Positions 23,283 to 35,850 are shown, counted from the stretch's first letter. The stretch is DNA of 64,000 nucleotides from Corallium rubrum (GCA_964035015.1 OZ036013.1:8800666-8864665), one strand, 5' to 3'. Notes: a model not told the origin generated them from the letters alone. Program-made: numbers and translations.

Positions 23283-24021
23283 AGTCATTATGAAATACTA
23301 ATCAGTAAATTAAACGCTTATGGAATAAGGTCGAGATCATTAACGTGGTTTCATTCGTATTTATGTAATCGTAAGAAAAGATGCTGTGTCAATGGCTTCT
23401 TATCAAATGAACGTACACTCAGTTGAGGCGTCCCACAAGGTTCAATACTTGGTCCTTTATTATTTCTTATTTATATAAATGATTTCCCTCGTTGTCTCCA
23501 GCACTCTAAAGCTAGAATGTATGCTGATGACACGAATATAACTACAACGGGTTCATCGTTAAAAGAAATGATAAATTTTGCCAATAAAGATCTTGAAAAC
23601 ATTAACGAATGGTTAAAGGCAATAAATTGGGTCTGAATGTTACCAAAACAGAGTTCATGTTCATTGGGTCTGATCATAATCTTAAAAAAATAAGAGATAT
23701 ACCATTAATCTGTTTAAATGGAAAACCCATTAATAGAGTTAAGGTTACAAAATCTTTAGGAGTTTTGATAGACGAAAGACTCTATGGTATGAACACATTG
23801 ATTCTATCTCTAAAAAAAATAAGTTCTGCTATTGCAGGTCTACGTCAAGCTAGGCAGTTTGTTCCTAAAAAAACATCTATTACAATATATAATTCAGTAA
23901 TAAAACCTTTGTTTGAGTACTGCGATATTGTCTGTAACAACATATGCCTTGCAGTAATGTGATAAGAATGCAAAAGCTACAAAACCGTGCTGCCAGAGTT
24001 ATTACTAGACAAAGTTATTAA
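23283..24021 (+). pseudogene. Second CR1/L2-type LINE fragment, RT part
   Basis: Opens within RT at LNAYGIRSRSLTWFHSYL, with GVPQGSILGPLLFLIYINDF and MYADDTNITTTG, then VTKTEFMFIGSDHNLKK and the thumb. It repeats domains already passed in the preceding fragment, so it is a separate copy. It is cut at RVITRQSY by the Kolobok-like insertion and resumes at 29752. Confidence 0.8.
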
Positions 24022-24796
24022 GGTAGTTGTACTGGCTAATTTTTGTGTTTTTTAGCAATTTTAGAGGGGTTTTATCTTGAGAAGAAAGTAAAGAATCATT
24101 TTGAATTTTTACATGTTGATGTATTAAGTATTCAAGATTCAGAATCAATGAATATTGTAACCTGATACGTTCCGTTAATTAGATTATAAGCCAAATACCC
24201 CGAGGGCTCAATATAACTAAAAATGATTTTTCTAGACATATATTTATCCTTTTGTAAAAAAGAAAACGGATTCATAAATATTATCTCCATACAAAGGATC
24301 GCTAGCTTGCAAACTAAAATATTAGAAAATTTGCTGACATTAGATAAATTTTTACAATTTGGCCCAAAACCAACCTGTAAATTCTGAAATACTCAGCATA
24401 GACGAGTTTGCAAGCTAGCGTTTGTTCATTGTGCTAGTTAGATAAATTTCTCCAAATTTCAGAACATTTTGTTCTATATCTACTAAGAAAAATGCGAAAG
24501 AGTGCATAATAACCAATAACTTTGTAGTTTACGCACAAAATCAGGCTGATTTCCTTTCGATTTCGATTGTTCGCTCTTGCCCACAACTGTCCGCCATCTT
24601 GTGCAAATATTCCTTACCCTGGGGACCCACAATGGAGCTTTTAAACCAGATCAAGCGGCTTTGTTTGGCATTTGTTTGGTGGTTGCTAGGCGTTGTCAAA
24701 TACGGGGGCGCTTTGGAGGTGTGTCTGGCCAATTGACTTCCGTTACGCTGACCGGAGATGAAAAACGTGGGCTCTAAAATCATTTTCCGTCCGGTT
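24022..24796 (+). other. 5' non-coding region of the Kolobok-like element
   Basis: TIR followed by AT-rich sequence. No separate gene is convincing. It should include the promoter of the transposase gene. GCTAGCTTGCAAACT near 24301 recurs as a reverse complement near 24408 (AGTTTGCAAGCTAGC-like), a small internal inverted repeat. Confidence 0.45.
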
Positions 24797-27693
24797 ATGG
24801 CGTCGAACGAAGCGAGAAAAAAGTTAACGAAGTCTGAAAGAAAGAAGCTGTTGTCAGAAAGAGGTAGAATAGGAGCTGAGACAAGAGGTTTAGGTGTTGG
24901 TTCAAGACAAGATTTGGTTCTGCCGGCACAATGGGAAACGGAAAACCATGTTTATCCATCACACGTAGCTCGAAAGGTCATTTCGCCTGGAAAGACTCGC
25001 TACCACAACGCGGAGAAAGTTAGGAAGACACTGAAGAAAAGAAAGATGGATCTTTGTGTTAGTGGCGCATCCCAATCATCTGAAGAGCAAAGTGATTCAG
25101 ACTCAGATTCATACAAGGATGATGTGACCGAGAGTGTGGAGTCTGTGGTGGATTCGGTGGTCGAACGCCAGTTGTTTGTTTGTGAATCTAGTGGAATTAC
25201 CGCTCTCATTGACGACATAAACAGATGTTCACGATGTTCTACCATTGATTGTAATGGTAAGTGCAACTAACATTTACTGTAAAATAGCCGGTGTGTCTTT
25301 TTTGACCTGAAATATATCGATAGGCTGGTTTAATTCTGAAGTAACTGGTATCAAGTAACTGGTATCAAGTTGTGTAAAAGAAATTTCTAATTGAAACTTG
25401 TCTTTCCTTATTAGGAGTCCTGGTTCCAACAAAAATTGATGTGGTGGGTCTTGGAGGGACAATAAACATAACCTTCCAGTGCAATGGCTGCAAATTAAGA
25501 AATGTAAATTTCAATGGCTCATCCCTTGTAGAAGGTTCTCGCCGAACTGTTGTTGGGCTGGCACTGGCAGTTGCTTTTGTAGTTACTGGTCATGGGTTTT
25601 CAAAGTTCAAAAGAACCCTCAACGATTGTCTTGGCATTCCTGCTTTGTCCAAAAATAGGTATTTTGACGTAATCAAATTGATTCACCCTTGTATATCGGA
25701 GATACTCAACAAGATGTGTGAAGAAGAGAAAGAAAAGATGAAAAAAATTGGATGTGAGACCTTGGGAAGCTGGCATAGGGCTGTTGTTACATCTGATGGA
25801 GTTTGGCAAACGAGGGGACACTTCAGTAAGAATGGTTCTTTCATCATTAAGAACTATTTAACTGGAGGAATCCTGTGGTTCGGCCACAAATGCATGAAGG
25901 GCAATGACAATGATGATTTGTACATGGGAACGTCAAAGTCTATTGAAGGAGCACTTGCAGATGAATCCTACAAGCAGGCTAAGGATGAGGGTTGTGGAAT
26001 TGAAGTAGTCTGGCAGGATGCTGATTCCAGCTCGCAGAAGTCCGTGGAGGATGTATTTGGTGAGATGCCAAGGCGGGTATTCAAGTGTGGGGGTCATGTG
26101 GGAAGGGCTCATGGGAATAATTTAAAGGAACTTGCAAAGTTAAAGCAATTCTCTGCTACACAGATAGCAAAACTAAAAACAAAGTTTCCAGATGCTGCCA
26201 AAGTAACCTGTTGGTGCAAACGCCACAGTAAATCGTGTGGTTGCCTCTCGGAACAGTTCATTAAAAGCTCCAGGATTAACCACTTCTGCTGTCTGCAGCA
26301 ATGCAAAACAGCAGAGGAGTATGCCAGAAGGATGAGGGTTCTTGGTGAGTACCACTGCACCGATGTGCATTCCTGGGAAGGAGGTGAATGTGGATTTCAC
26401 AGTACAACTATCTGTTCTTGTGGGGAATGTGAAGACAACGAACATCACACTTGTGAGGGGAAAGCGTACACCACCAAGAATGTGCTCAAGTGTCCATTCC
26501 ACAGGTTAGCCTACCAGACAGAATGTGAGCTCAGAGCCAAAGATGCTGAGGCAGTCATACACCCAGAGATGGGGAGAGGTAATTCCAACCTATGTGAGGC
26601 CCATTTCTCAGTCCTGCCCAACTTCCGTGCCAAAGACCAAAATCTACAAAGGTTTGTGCCTAGATTACAAATAATGTTGCTTCATTATTGTGTGTATTGT
26701 GAGATGAGAACTGTTCTATAATTATATGTTTGTATAATATGTAGTTGACCCTTTGGTTGCTGTATTGGCCCTTTAGTATCTTACTCTGGTCTACTCGGGT
26801 CAGAGTATTTTACTTTGGCTAATATTAATGCTAGATGATTCTACTGGACAAGAGAAGACCTCTAGCAGTCAAATTACCTAGACACTGATCGACAGCTGGT
26901 TGTTAATCTGTGTTCACTCAGACTCATACAAAATATATCATTTAATAATCATATATCATTTAGTGTGTTGGTGAAATTACAAGCATCAATTAATATTTGT
27001 AAGACCAACCGAGACCAGTTGCAAAAAGGCCTACATGGCCCAGTTGGTACGGGCACTGGCCTAGTTTCCAAGGATTGTGGGTTCGATTCCCATCATAGTT
27101 ACATTTTCTGCAACTGGTCCCTGTTGGTCTTACAAATAATTAACAATCGTAATTTCACCAACACACATTCCCAAACATGTAACTGAGTTTAAATGCCAAT
27201 CTTAATCTCTATACATGTATATCATTGCAGGTTACACTACATAACATCAACAAATTGTGGTCTTGTTCAAGGGAACATGACATGGTGCTTCGAAAACCGT
27301 GGTGAAGAGTACCACTGGATTGTCGACCTTTACGAGCGTTTGAAGTTACCTGTACTTCCAACTGTTGTCAGTGCTCTCAGGAACGTTACAGCAGAACGGA
27401 TGGCTGATTTAAAAAAGAGGAAGACAGAAGAGTCAAAACGAAAGAGGATCTCACAAAAAGTTGCAAGAGCAGAGGAACAAGAGGAGCGTAAGCGATGGGG
27501 CAAACGACAGGCGATCCAGCATTCATATGGTGATGAAGACTTACACAATGATGTGGAAGAGGAAGATGGAGACAAGGGAACAAAAGAAGCTGAAGAGAGT
27601 GGGATGAAGTGTCGGTGTGGATCTTCAAGTCATAAGCGGACTTCTCATCGTTTGTGTCCACTAAATAAGAAGAATTCAGAATCGACTGTATGA
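24797..27693 (+). CDS. Kolobok/Mutator-like DDE transposase, three exons
   Basis: Exons 24797-25256, 25415-26651 and 27231-27693 join in phase with GT..AG borders and give 719 codons without a stop. An in-frame ATG at 24758 would add 13 residues; I prefer MASNEARKKLTKSERKK. Residues ~1-150 are basic, then Ser/Asp-rich. The middle is a Mutator-like transposase domain with VVTSDGVWQTRGHFSKNGSF, VVWQDADSS, FKCGGHVGRAH and MGRGNSNLCEAHF, supplying likely D, D and E residues, plus a Cys-rich insert (TCWCKRHSKSCGC, HFCCLQQC). The C-terminus ends in a coiled Lys/Glu region and a CRCGSSSHKRTSHRLCP zinc knuckle. It should cut and insert the element at TTAA. No defect seen. Confidence 0.8.
26963..27166. 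repeat. Hairpin element enclosing a tRNA-like sequence, in intron 2
   Basis: Arms 26963-27023 and 27109-27166 are inverse complements with few mismatches; they share GTGTGTTGGTGAAATTAC at the outside and TTTGTAAGACCAAC further in. The loop holds a tRNA-like stretch with GGCCCAGTTGGTACGGG (A box-like) and GTGGGTTCGATTCCCATC (B box and T arm). It lies wholly in intron 2 of the Kolobok-like transposase gene. Confidence 0.8.
27028..27108 (+). ncRNA. tRNA-derived sequence (SINE head or tRNA pseudogene)
   Basis: The T arm pairs well (TGGG TTCGATT CCCA) and the D arm is plausible, but acceptor and anticodon stems are poor and there is no clear seven-base anticodon loop. Likely tRNA-derived with RNA polymerase III boxes, not a working tRNA. 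Confidence 0.5.
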
Positions 27694-28529
27694 TATGAGG
27701 GTTTTTGCATTGCTATAATTTTGCATTGCTATAATTTTGATTACCATTTTTATAATCTTGCATGTTATATCTGTATCCTTATCACGTATTCTTATTACGT
27801 CCAGTTTTATTGTTCATAATTTATATATTTGTAGATAGATAGTTTTCAATAGGGGAAGAGCCACTTCGTGGATCTTATTGAATAAACCATCATCATTATT
27901 ATTATTATTATTATTATTATTGTTTTTACTGTTGAATTGTTACGGCAAAATTAATGATAATTATACTGTTGTGGCAATAGAAGCATTCCTAAAATATTTT
28001 TGCAATTCATTTGCTATGTTTGACCAATTCATTTGTTGGAAATTATTGCTAATTTTCTGTTTTGAATTTGATTGGTTTCTGGTTTTCAAACAACCAATAA
28101 GAAAAAGGATTATTTGCCAAACAAATTCAAAACAGGATTCAAAACAGGAACTTGTCAACGAATCTTATCAAATGAATTGGTCAACCTGAGGAATATATTG
28201 CAATATTTTATAGTAATCATCATTAATTTTACACTTCTATTCTGCAAAATGTGATAAAGTAGTGTATGCAAGGCAGTATTAAAATACAAATCGAAATACT
28301 GAAAGGTTGGTGTATAGTACTGCCAAAATATATGAAAATGTTCTAGTTTCGAATACAACTGATGAAAATAGAAGAGGAAAGCTTACCATCTTGAAAGAGG
28401 TATCACTATATTAGTGTGTAAATAAAGATGTAAATATTATATGGACACATGCAACGGACTGGAGATCGCCTTCAATTATGTTTATACTTAGAAGTAACAA
28501 GAAACCATATAAATTTTATTAAATAAATT
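27694..28529. other. 3' intergenic region between convergent Kolobok genes
   Basis: Holds AATAAA-type signals (near 27880), a short (ATT)n at 27895-27920, and a local inverted repeat at 28025-28160 (GACCAATTCATTTG against CAAATGAATTGGTC). No gene seen. Confidence 0.5.
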
Positions 28530-28653
28530 TTATTTCTTTTTTTTTCCTTTACTGGGCCACTTTGCCTGGTGAAGATCACCAATATTGACTTTGTACACCT
28601 GAAAAGAAATTCAAAATATATAATTATTAATAAATAAATAAATAAATATTATT

Positions 28654-28685
<32 letters not shown>

Positions 28686-29545
28686 TATTATTTTATATAT
28701 ATATAAAGCCCATTAGTCTGAGTTCCTAAGAATGTTTCACATTCATTCAATAAATAATGAGAAACATTACTTGCCATATTTGATCATGACCATTAAGAAA
28801 GACTACTGATAACATACTGTATATAAAGCTAACAATTTTTTATAAACTTACGCCTTCATGGGTTGGATCGGCTTGATCCACCACGTCATCAGGGAAGATC
28901 TCCCTGACGATAGCCTTCAGGGTGGAAGGGTACACATATGTGGGCCCACTGGCTCTCACTTCTGCCCCCAATTTCTTTCCACTACCAAACTGCAAAATAA
29001 AGCTAAATTATGATCTATTATAATATAAGTTAGTGACAGAATTGCCTACAATGCGAGAAGACAGCAAAATTTAAACTTGGCGCGAAATATTACATTTGAC
29101 GTGCGCGCATTAGCGCATATATTATGCATTGTATTCTCGAAATTATGTGCGCAGAAGAAATGAATAGTCCAATTCAGATAATTTTCAGATTTTAAGCAAA
29201 ACAAAATAAAGTTTAACTTACCCAGAGAAGACACCACAAATACTTGTAAATGCGTGCCCTCGCATCGCACGCCTTCTCCTCTCGTTTCGGCTTTGCGTCC
29301 GCCAAAATGCGGACAAGCCCTTCTGGTGCTCTGCCGTAACTGAAACAAATACGAAAGCTGATTAATTGGAAAGAGCTACAAAATATATCAAATAAGTTAA
29401 CAACATAACAAAATACATACCCGTTCCTTTCAAACTCAGCATTGAAAGCCATGAACGCGGCCTCGCGTCTTGCCGAATGGAGATGTTCCGCCATTTCTGT
29501 TATTATTAACATGGTCGCTGACCAGAATTGCGCGTGCTCGGTCAT
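28530..29545 (-). CDS. Four-exon gene in Kolobok-like element, 149 aa, unknown
   Basis: On the minus strand exons are 29545-29421, 29339-29222, 28989-28852 and 28598-28530. Donors are GTATGT, GTAAGT and GTAAGT; acceptors TTTCAG, TTGCAG and TTTCAG. All joins keep phase and give a 149-residue protein without a stop. Exon 1 (MTEHAQFWSATMLIITEMAE) has one moderately hydrophobic helix; exon 2 is charged (ADAKPKREEKACDARARIYK) and ends YLWCLLW; exon 3 has GPTYVYPSTLKAIVREIFPD; exon 4 ends in a KKKK tail. I recognise no domain. Its position inside the TIRs, convergent to the transposase, suggests an accessory protein of the transposon; a captured host gene is the alternative. The start could also be Met12. 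Confidence 0.65.
28645..28705. repeat. (AT)n / (ATT)n simple repeat
   Basis: Short AT runs in the last intron of the minus-strand gene. Confidence 0.85.
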
Positions 29546-29751
29546 GCGGTTAGCAACCGACCCAGCCCTTTGACGCGTTCCACAGGTCCAACTTCCGTTA
29601 AACTAGTCATTTTCCGAATCGTCTAGCGAAGTTTGGACAAACAATTGGGGAGCAATAATATATTTTTTCAATATTAGATGCAATAAAGTATTATATACCA
29701 AAAGATGGGGGCAATCTAAGAACCAAACATTAGCTGGTGCAACTACCTTAA

Positions 29752-30618
<867 letters not shown>

Positions 30619-30959
30619 AGCTCTCCAACAGTACGGACGTGTGTTCGCTTTCTCTGTGAAAATTCGAAGTTTCTTTATCGTACATCAGCTATAATCGTTC
30701 CCAATGGAAACGCAAAAGCAATTGCTTAGTTTCTCTGATGATCTCATTTTAGTGAGTTATACGAGGATGAAACTTGTGAAGTCGTAAAAGATTCTATGCA
30801 TAACTCTGTATCTATCAAGTTTACTGAGTTCACGGTTAGATTTTATATTTCCACTGAGACTCTGAAGATTTTTGGAGAGAAGGCAAAAGAAGTGAGAAGT
30901 TCTCAATTTACTTAAACATCCTGAAACGTCTCAAGATACTTCGCCGCCATTACTCAACG

Positions 30960-31258
30960 ATGTCGACGAAGTCGAAGCTTGAAAAGCTTCACCAGGAGAA
31001 GGAAAGTCTCGTTACTGCTTTGGACATCGTCGTTAATGAAAGTAACTTCAACAAACAAAGGCAACATGTTCCGTTAAAAGAAAACTTAAACCGCGATACA
31101 GCTGCCGTGGATGGTACATCAAACAACGACGAGGATAGCGACAGTGATCGTCCATGGGCTACTGTAAATAACAGCCGAAGGAAAAGGTCAAAAGTCAAAC
31201 CTACAGACTCCAAGAGCAAAGGTGAAACGCCTTTAGACAATCCCAAAACTCGTCAAAT
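30960..31258 (+). pseudogene. LINE ORF1, N-terminal coiled/basic part
   Basis: MSTKSKLEKLHQEKESLVTA begins a short coiled-coil-like helix, followed by acidic and basic patches (SNNDEDSDSDRPW, NSRRKRSKVK). This is a common front for ORF1 proteins that bind LINE RNA. It is cut at RQIGP by the inserted LINE; the esterase domain follows it after 32300. Confidence 0.55.
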
Positions 31259-32293
31259 TGGCCCCACGTCACAGCCGTCTTGAATCCTATGTTGATGACT
31301 CCAAAATGTTCCTGTCTTTCCTTGTTAAAGACGCAGACCATGCCAAACAACATCTTGAAGAAGATCTCTACCAAGTAGCAAAGTGCTGTTCGGAACACCA
31401 GTTACTTATTAACCCGAAGAAGACCAAATACGTACTCATTGGAACGCGGCAACTCCTTCAAAGTCTGCCTTCAGATATGAACCTGAGTTTCTTAGGGGAG
31501 ACTATTAGCCCAGTATCCTCAGCTAAAGATTTGGGAGTAACGATAGATACTCATTTAACGTATGATTGCCATATCACCGATTTGGTCTCCTCGTGCATGG
31601 CTAAATTGATGCAGATCAACCGGGTAAAAAAATGCTTTGATAAGGAAACCCTATCCCTCTTGGTTTCAGCATTGGTAATGAACAAGCTTCTTTATTGTTC
31701 TACTGCTTGGTCAAACACTTCCTCCAAAAATATCAATAAGTTGCAATCGGTGCAAAATTTTGCGTGCAGGATAGTGACAAACACCAGAAAGTTTGAACAC
31801 ATTTCACCAAAACTACGAGAATTAAATTGGCTTCCGGTAAAGCAACAACTATTATTCAGAGAAATAGTTATGATGTATAAATGTGTTTATAATCTAGCTC
31901 CGCCTTATTTATGTAATAAATTTAAAAAACGCTCAAATATCCACGAATGTTACACGCGTAATCGGATTTCTTTTCAAATCCCACTTTTTAATACCACGTC
32001 TGGTCAGAGAACGTTTCAGTATAGAGGAGTCAAATTGTGGAACGATTTGGACAATGAAATAAAACTGGTTTCCTCCTTGACAAGTTTTAAGAAAAAATTA
32101 AAGAAAGACATGTTAGACAATTTTTATTCCTAGTCATAGAATAGTTTACTGAAAGTTTTAAATATTTATTGTAACTATTGTGATATATCTATAGACTTTT
32201 ATCATAAGACATTTTAATCTTTATTTTATTCATGTAAATTCGTGTTGAAAAGCCTTATTAAGGAACACAATAAAGTATGTATGTATGTATGTA
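31259..32293 (+). mobile_element. 5'-truncated LINE inserted in ORF1
   Basis: A 3'-terminal LINE piece with one open frame to 32133. It starts at the RT catalytic box as SYVDDSKMFLSF and runs through thumb and C-terminal region (FSFKKKLKKDMLDN-like tail, GVKLWNDLDNEIK) to a stop, a 3' UTR and an (ATGT)n tail at 32276-32293. It is less damaged than its host, so it is younger. A degenerate target duplication (AAATTGGCC against AGATCGACC) may flank it. Confidence 0.8.
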
Positions 32294-32299
32294 AGATCG

Positions 32300-32830
32300 A
32301 CCAACTACAGTTATTCTTGGTGACTCTATAACCTATGGCTTACAAGGATGGAGAATATCTGACAAAAATAACAAGGTCGTTTCGCACTCTTTTTCTGGAG
32401 CCAAAATTAGTGATTTATTTCATCATGCAATTCCAACACGGGAGAATAAACCAGAAAAGATAATTCTACATATTGGAACTAACAACGTCAGTCGAAACGA
32501 AGATCCGCAAGAAGTTGCAGACGAAATCGTGAAGTTATGTGAATTTATTGAACAAAATTCTCCAAACACCAAGATTGGATTGTCAGAGTTAACGCCACGA
32601 AGTGACTCGAAGAAAACCAACGACGTGAGAGAATCTGTCAACAAGATTCTAAGGTCCTTCTGTCGCACCAGAGATTGGAAGACGATTCCACATCCAGATT
32701 TAAACGAACGAATTTTAACTCTCGTGGTATTCACCTCAATGCGACTGGAACATCTATACTTGCTAGGGACTATAAAGCATTTATTAACCAACATTGATTA
32801 TCTACTTGGGAAACTGAAGGTAGCATTTAT
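32300..32830 (+). pseudogene. LINE ORF1 SGNH/GDSL esterase domain
   Basis: TVILGDSITYGLQGW carries the GDS motif with the nucleophile Ser, and IILHIGTNNVSRNEDPQEVA the block with conserved G-x-N-D/N of SGNH hydrolases. Such esterase domains are known in ORF1 of CR1- and L2-type LINEs. The frame is sound to about 32660, then degrades; the region expected to hold the Asp-His pair is frameshifted. Confidence 0.75.
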
Positions 32831-32849
32831 AACAAAACTCCTAAGGTTA

Positions 32850-33455
32850 GAGGTTTTAAATTTGTTTCAATTAACATAACGAGCTTGCTTGCTCACATAG
32901 ATGAACTGCGTGTTTGGGTTGAAAACCAAAATATAGATGTTTTAGCAATTAATGAAAGTAGACTTGACGCTTCAATCCCAAATAGCTGTGTAAGTATAAC
33001 TAACTATAATATTGTTCGGAAAGATAGAAATCGCAACGGTGGTGGTGTCGCTGTCTACATTTACAATTCAGTTAACTATACAAATAGCTCGCATTTAATT
33101 CCTGAGACAATGGAAGCTGTTTGTATTGATATATTGAAACCCAATAGCAGGCCTTTCTCAATTGTTTCCTGTTATAGACCACCTAATAAAGATTCTATAA
33201 TAGTTCGAAGACCATTACGGCCAAAATAGATAGTGAAGGAAAAGAACTATATATATTAGGTGACTTGAATTCAAATCTTATTTCTTCGCAGAAAAATAAA
33301 CCTTAGCGTTTATTAACTGAGCTTATAGAAGAGTACCAACTCACTCAGCTAATCTTGGAACCTACTCGTGTCACTAAATCGAGCAGTACCTTGATTGACG
33401 TTATCTTAACAAACACTCCTAACCGAATCGCCTGTAGTGGTGTTCTTCATGTCTT
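32850..33455 (+). pseudogene. LINE ORF2 APE endonuclease
   Basis: FKFVSINITSLLAHIDELRV begins the exonuclease-endonuclease-phosphatase fold; VLAINESRLD holds the catalytic Glu, then NGGGVAVYI and IVSCYRPPNKDS. A frameshift near 33205 moves to YILGDLNSNL, which carries the D-x-N motif, and a stop interrupts. The block ends at GVLHV, where sequence jumps to RT. Confidence 0.75.
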
Positions 33456-34542
33456 CAAAAGCTTTTGACACTGTAGACCACTCTATTTTGCTACAAAAAC
33501 TTTCTTTATACGGCCTTCTGCCTCCAGCTACAAGGTGGTTTAAGTCATATTTGACAGACCGCACCCAGTGCTGTTTTGTCAACGGACATTTATCATCGGC
33601 CAGGAAAATAAATTGTGGTGTACCAAAGGTTCTATACTCGGACCATTGTTATTCCTAATTTATATAAACGACCTGCCTCACTGCTTACAACACTCACATA
33701 TAAGAATGTATGCAGACGATACTAACATTACCGTGAGTGACAGGTCGATAAAAAACATGATTTGCAATACAAATGAGGACCTTTTGAATATCGAACAATG
33801 GTTACCTGCAAATAAACTTAGTTTGAATGCCACCAAAACTGAACACATGTTTATTGGGTCGGTTGACAATCTCAATAAAATTGAAAACACTTCACCGATA
33901 CATATCAATGGTAAAGTAATAAGAAGCGTTAACAGAACAAAATGTTTAGGTGTACAAATTGACCAAAAGTTGAGTTGGCCAGAACATGTGGACCAGGTTT
34001 CAAAAAAGACCTCTCAAGCTATTTCGAGACTAAGACATGTTAGAGCTCTCGTTTCCAAAGAAACGGCCTTAACTATCTTTAATTCTCTGGTCCAACCATT
34101 ATTTGATTATTGCGACGTTGTCTGGGAGAATTTGTCAGAATTCCAAGCAACTAGGTTGCAGAAACTAAAAAATCGAGCTGGACGTGTCATTACTCAACAA
34201 GGCTATGATATTCGATCAGATGCTATTAGAAATGAATTGGCCTGGGGTACGCTACATGACACTAGATGCAAACACAAACTTATAATGATATACAAGGCGC
34301 TCAATAATTTGGTGCCAAGTTACATTACAGATTTATTTGATCTCTTGGATTATTCTCAAAGTTATAATCTGAGGGATCGAAACAACAAAATTGCCTTTCC
34401 TAGACCACGTACAAATTACCTTAAAAATAGTTTACATTACAGTGGTGCTTTTCTGTGGAATGACCTGCCTAGTGAAGTAAGGTTAACCACGTCTTTAAAA
34501 TTATTTAAGAAAACAATCTCTACCTTCAGTTTTCCACATTAG
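33456..34542 (+). pseudogene. LINE ORF2 reverse transcriptase and C-terminus
   Basis: After a deletion that removed the region between endonuclease and RT motif A, it reads SSKAFDTVDHSILLQKLSLY, then in another frame GSILGPLLFLIYINDLP and RMYADDTNITVSD. From 33568 one frame is open for 324 codons through thumb, connecting region and GAFLWNDLPSEVR tail. The deletion and frameshift make it inactive. Confidence 0.8.
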
Positions 34543-34733
34543 CTTCCTATACTTGTAATATTTGTATATATGTGTACCAAATTATTTGTAATATAAACAT
34601 CTTTTTAGTCAATTTGGAAAATAACAAAAATAATTGTACTATATTATAATCTATATTTTAATCATTTTTCTCGGCTTTCACGAAAAGCAATTCGTAATTG
34701 ATGAAATCCCGAGTTTAAATAAATTATTATCTC

Positions 34734-34947
<214 letters not shown>

Positions 34948-34949
34948 AA

Positions 34950-35385
34950 GCAGAATTTGTCCGTGAAAAACTACCGGTGCATTCTGTGTAAGAGAGATAA
35001 GAAGTCTCCAAAAGTGTAAAGTATGGAGAATGACATGGATCCAGGTATTGTACCACAGCAGTTCGAGGGTTTAACCCAAGTAAAGGAAATGTTAATTTCG
35101 AGGTCCTGTCCAATTATGAGTGTGTACAGGAAACATGGTGGGCAGAGAGGGTACAAGGGGCATGTACTAAACTTACCCCAAGATACCAAGATATCCAAAG
35201 TTTCTTATCTAGGTGCCATGACATGTAGCAGATTTGTCTGTTTTGGTAATAAGAAGACATGGAGTGGATAACACACATCGAGACTTTACTGTACGTTTAC
35301 ACTGAGTTCTTGAGGCAGTGTTATGGTTGAAGACCAACAATCCCTACTTCAAAGATGTAGAGATTGATCGAGAGGCAATACAGAA
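34950..35385 (+). pseudogene. Helitron N-terminal (DUF6570-like) region
   Basis: KNYRCILCKRDKKSPKV holds a C-x2-C pair, then [33 protein letters not shown] and [11 protein letters not shown] follow, the normal block order in Helitron proteins ahead of Rep. After a frameshift, LWLKTNNPYFKDVEIDREAI ends it. The LINE insertion lies right after this. Confidence 0.8.
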
Positions 35386-35398
35386 CTTAATAATAATA

Positions 35399-35444
<46 letters not shown>
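35386..35444. repeat. (AAT)n tail of minus-strand LINE
   Basis: Trinucleotide tract with one G interruption at the 3' end of the minus-strand LINE. Confidence 0.9.
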
Positions 35445-35446
<2 letters not shown>

Positions 35447-35850
35447 GTTTATTATCAGATTTTCCATAAAATGGCTCTTCACCTAATAAACCTACTACAA
35501 TATCTAAACTAATATAAATTAATATAAATTAGTAAAACCTAAAACCTAGACCTACTTGATATATACAATATTTACAATATATATAACTAACACCTTACAC
35601 TTAAGCAGTAAGACAACGTTGCTTTAGAATGTTAAAAGTTTGTCTAGAGAAGGCCCTATGATCTGTACATGATTTGATACCAGCTGGCAGAGAATTAAAT
35701 AATGCAGCTGAACAATCTTGAAAAGTATTTGAGACTAGAGGTATAACTAAATTGACTTCAGCATTAGACCGTAAAACACGTGTGTGTTCAGACTTTTCTA
35801 AGCTTACATAGAGAGGCCAATCGCTACTATATAACGCCTTATGTGCGGCT

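Larger units (their letters stand above)
24022..29747. mobile_element. Kolobok-like DNA transposon, TTAA TSD, two genes
   Basis: Left end GGTAGTTGTACTGGCTAAT; right end is the complement of GGTAGTTGCACCAGCTAAT. TTAA lies on both sides (24018-24021 and 29748-29751). Removing the element rejoins two parts of one LINE. Inside are a three-exon Mutator-like (Kolobok-type) transposase gene (+) and a four-exon gene of unknown function (-), facing each other. TTAA target and this transposase type fit the Kolobok superfamily; piggyBac also targets TTAA but has an unrelated transposase and different ends. Confidence 0.85.
30619..34733 (+). mobile_element. LINE with ORF1 esterase, interrupted and internally deleted
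   Basis: Order: 5' region, ORF1 start (30960-31258), inserted LINE (31259-32293), ORF1 esterase domain (32300-32830), ORF2 endonuclease (32850-33450), deletion, RT and C-terminus (33455-34542), 3' UTR, CTGT tail. The 3' UTR end (TTCTCGGCTTTCACGAAAAG) resembles the end of the LINE at 30085-30185, so the two belong to one family. Confidence 0.8.

Noticed and set aside
27028..27108. Functional tRNA gene
   Set aside because: The T arm is good but acceptor and anticodon stems do not pair well, and it sits in a transposon intron.
24022..29747. piggyBac element
   Set aside because: TTAA target fits, but ends are GGTAGTTG rather than CCC-type, and the transposase is Mutator/Kolobok-like.
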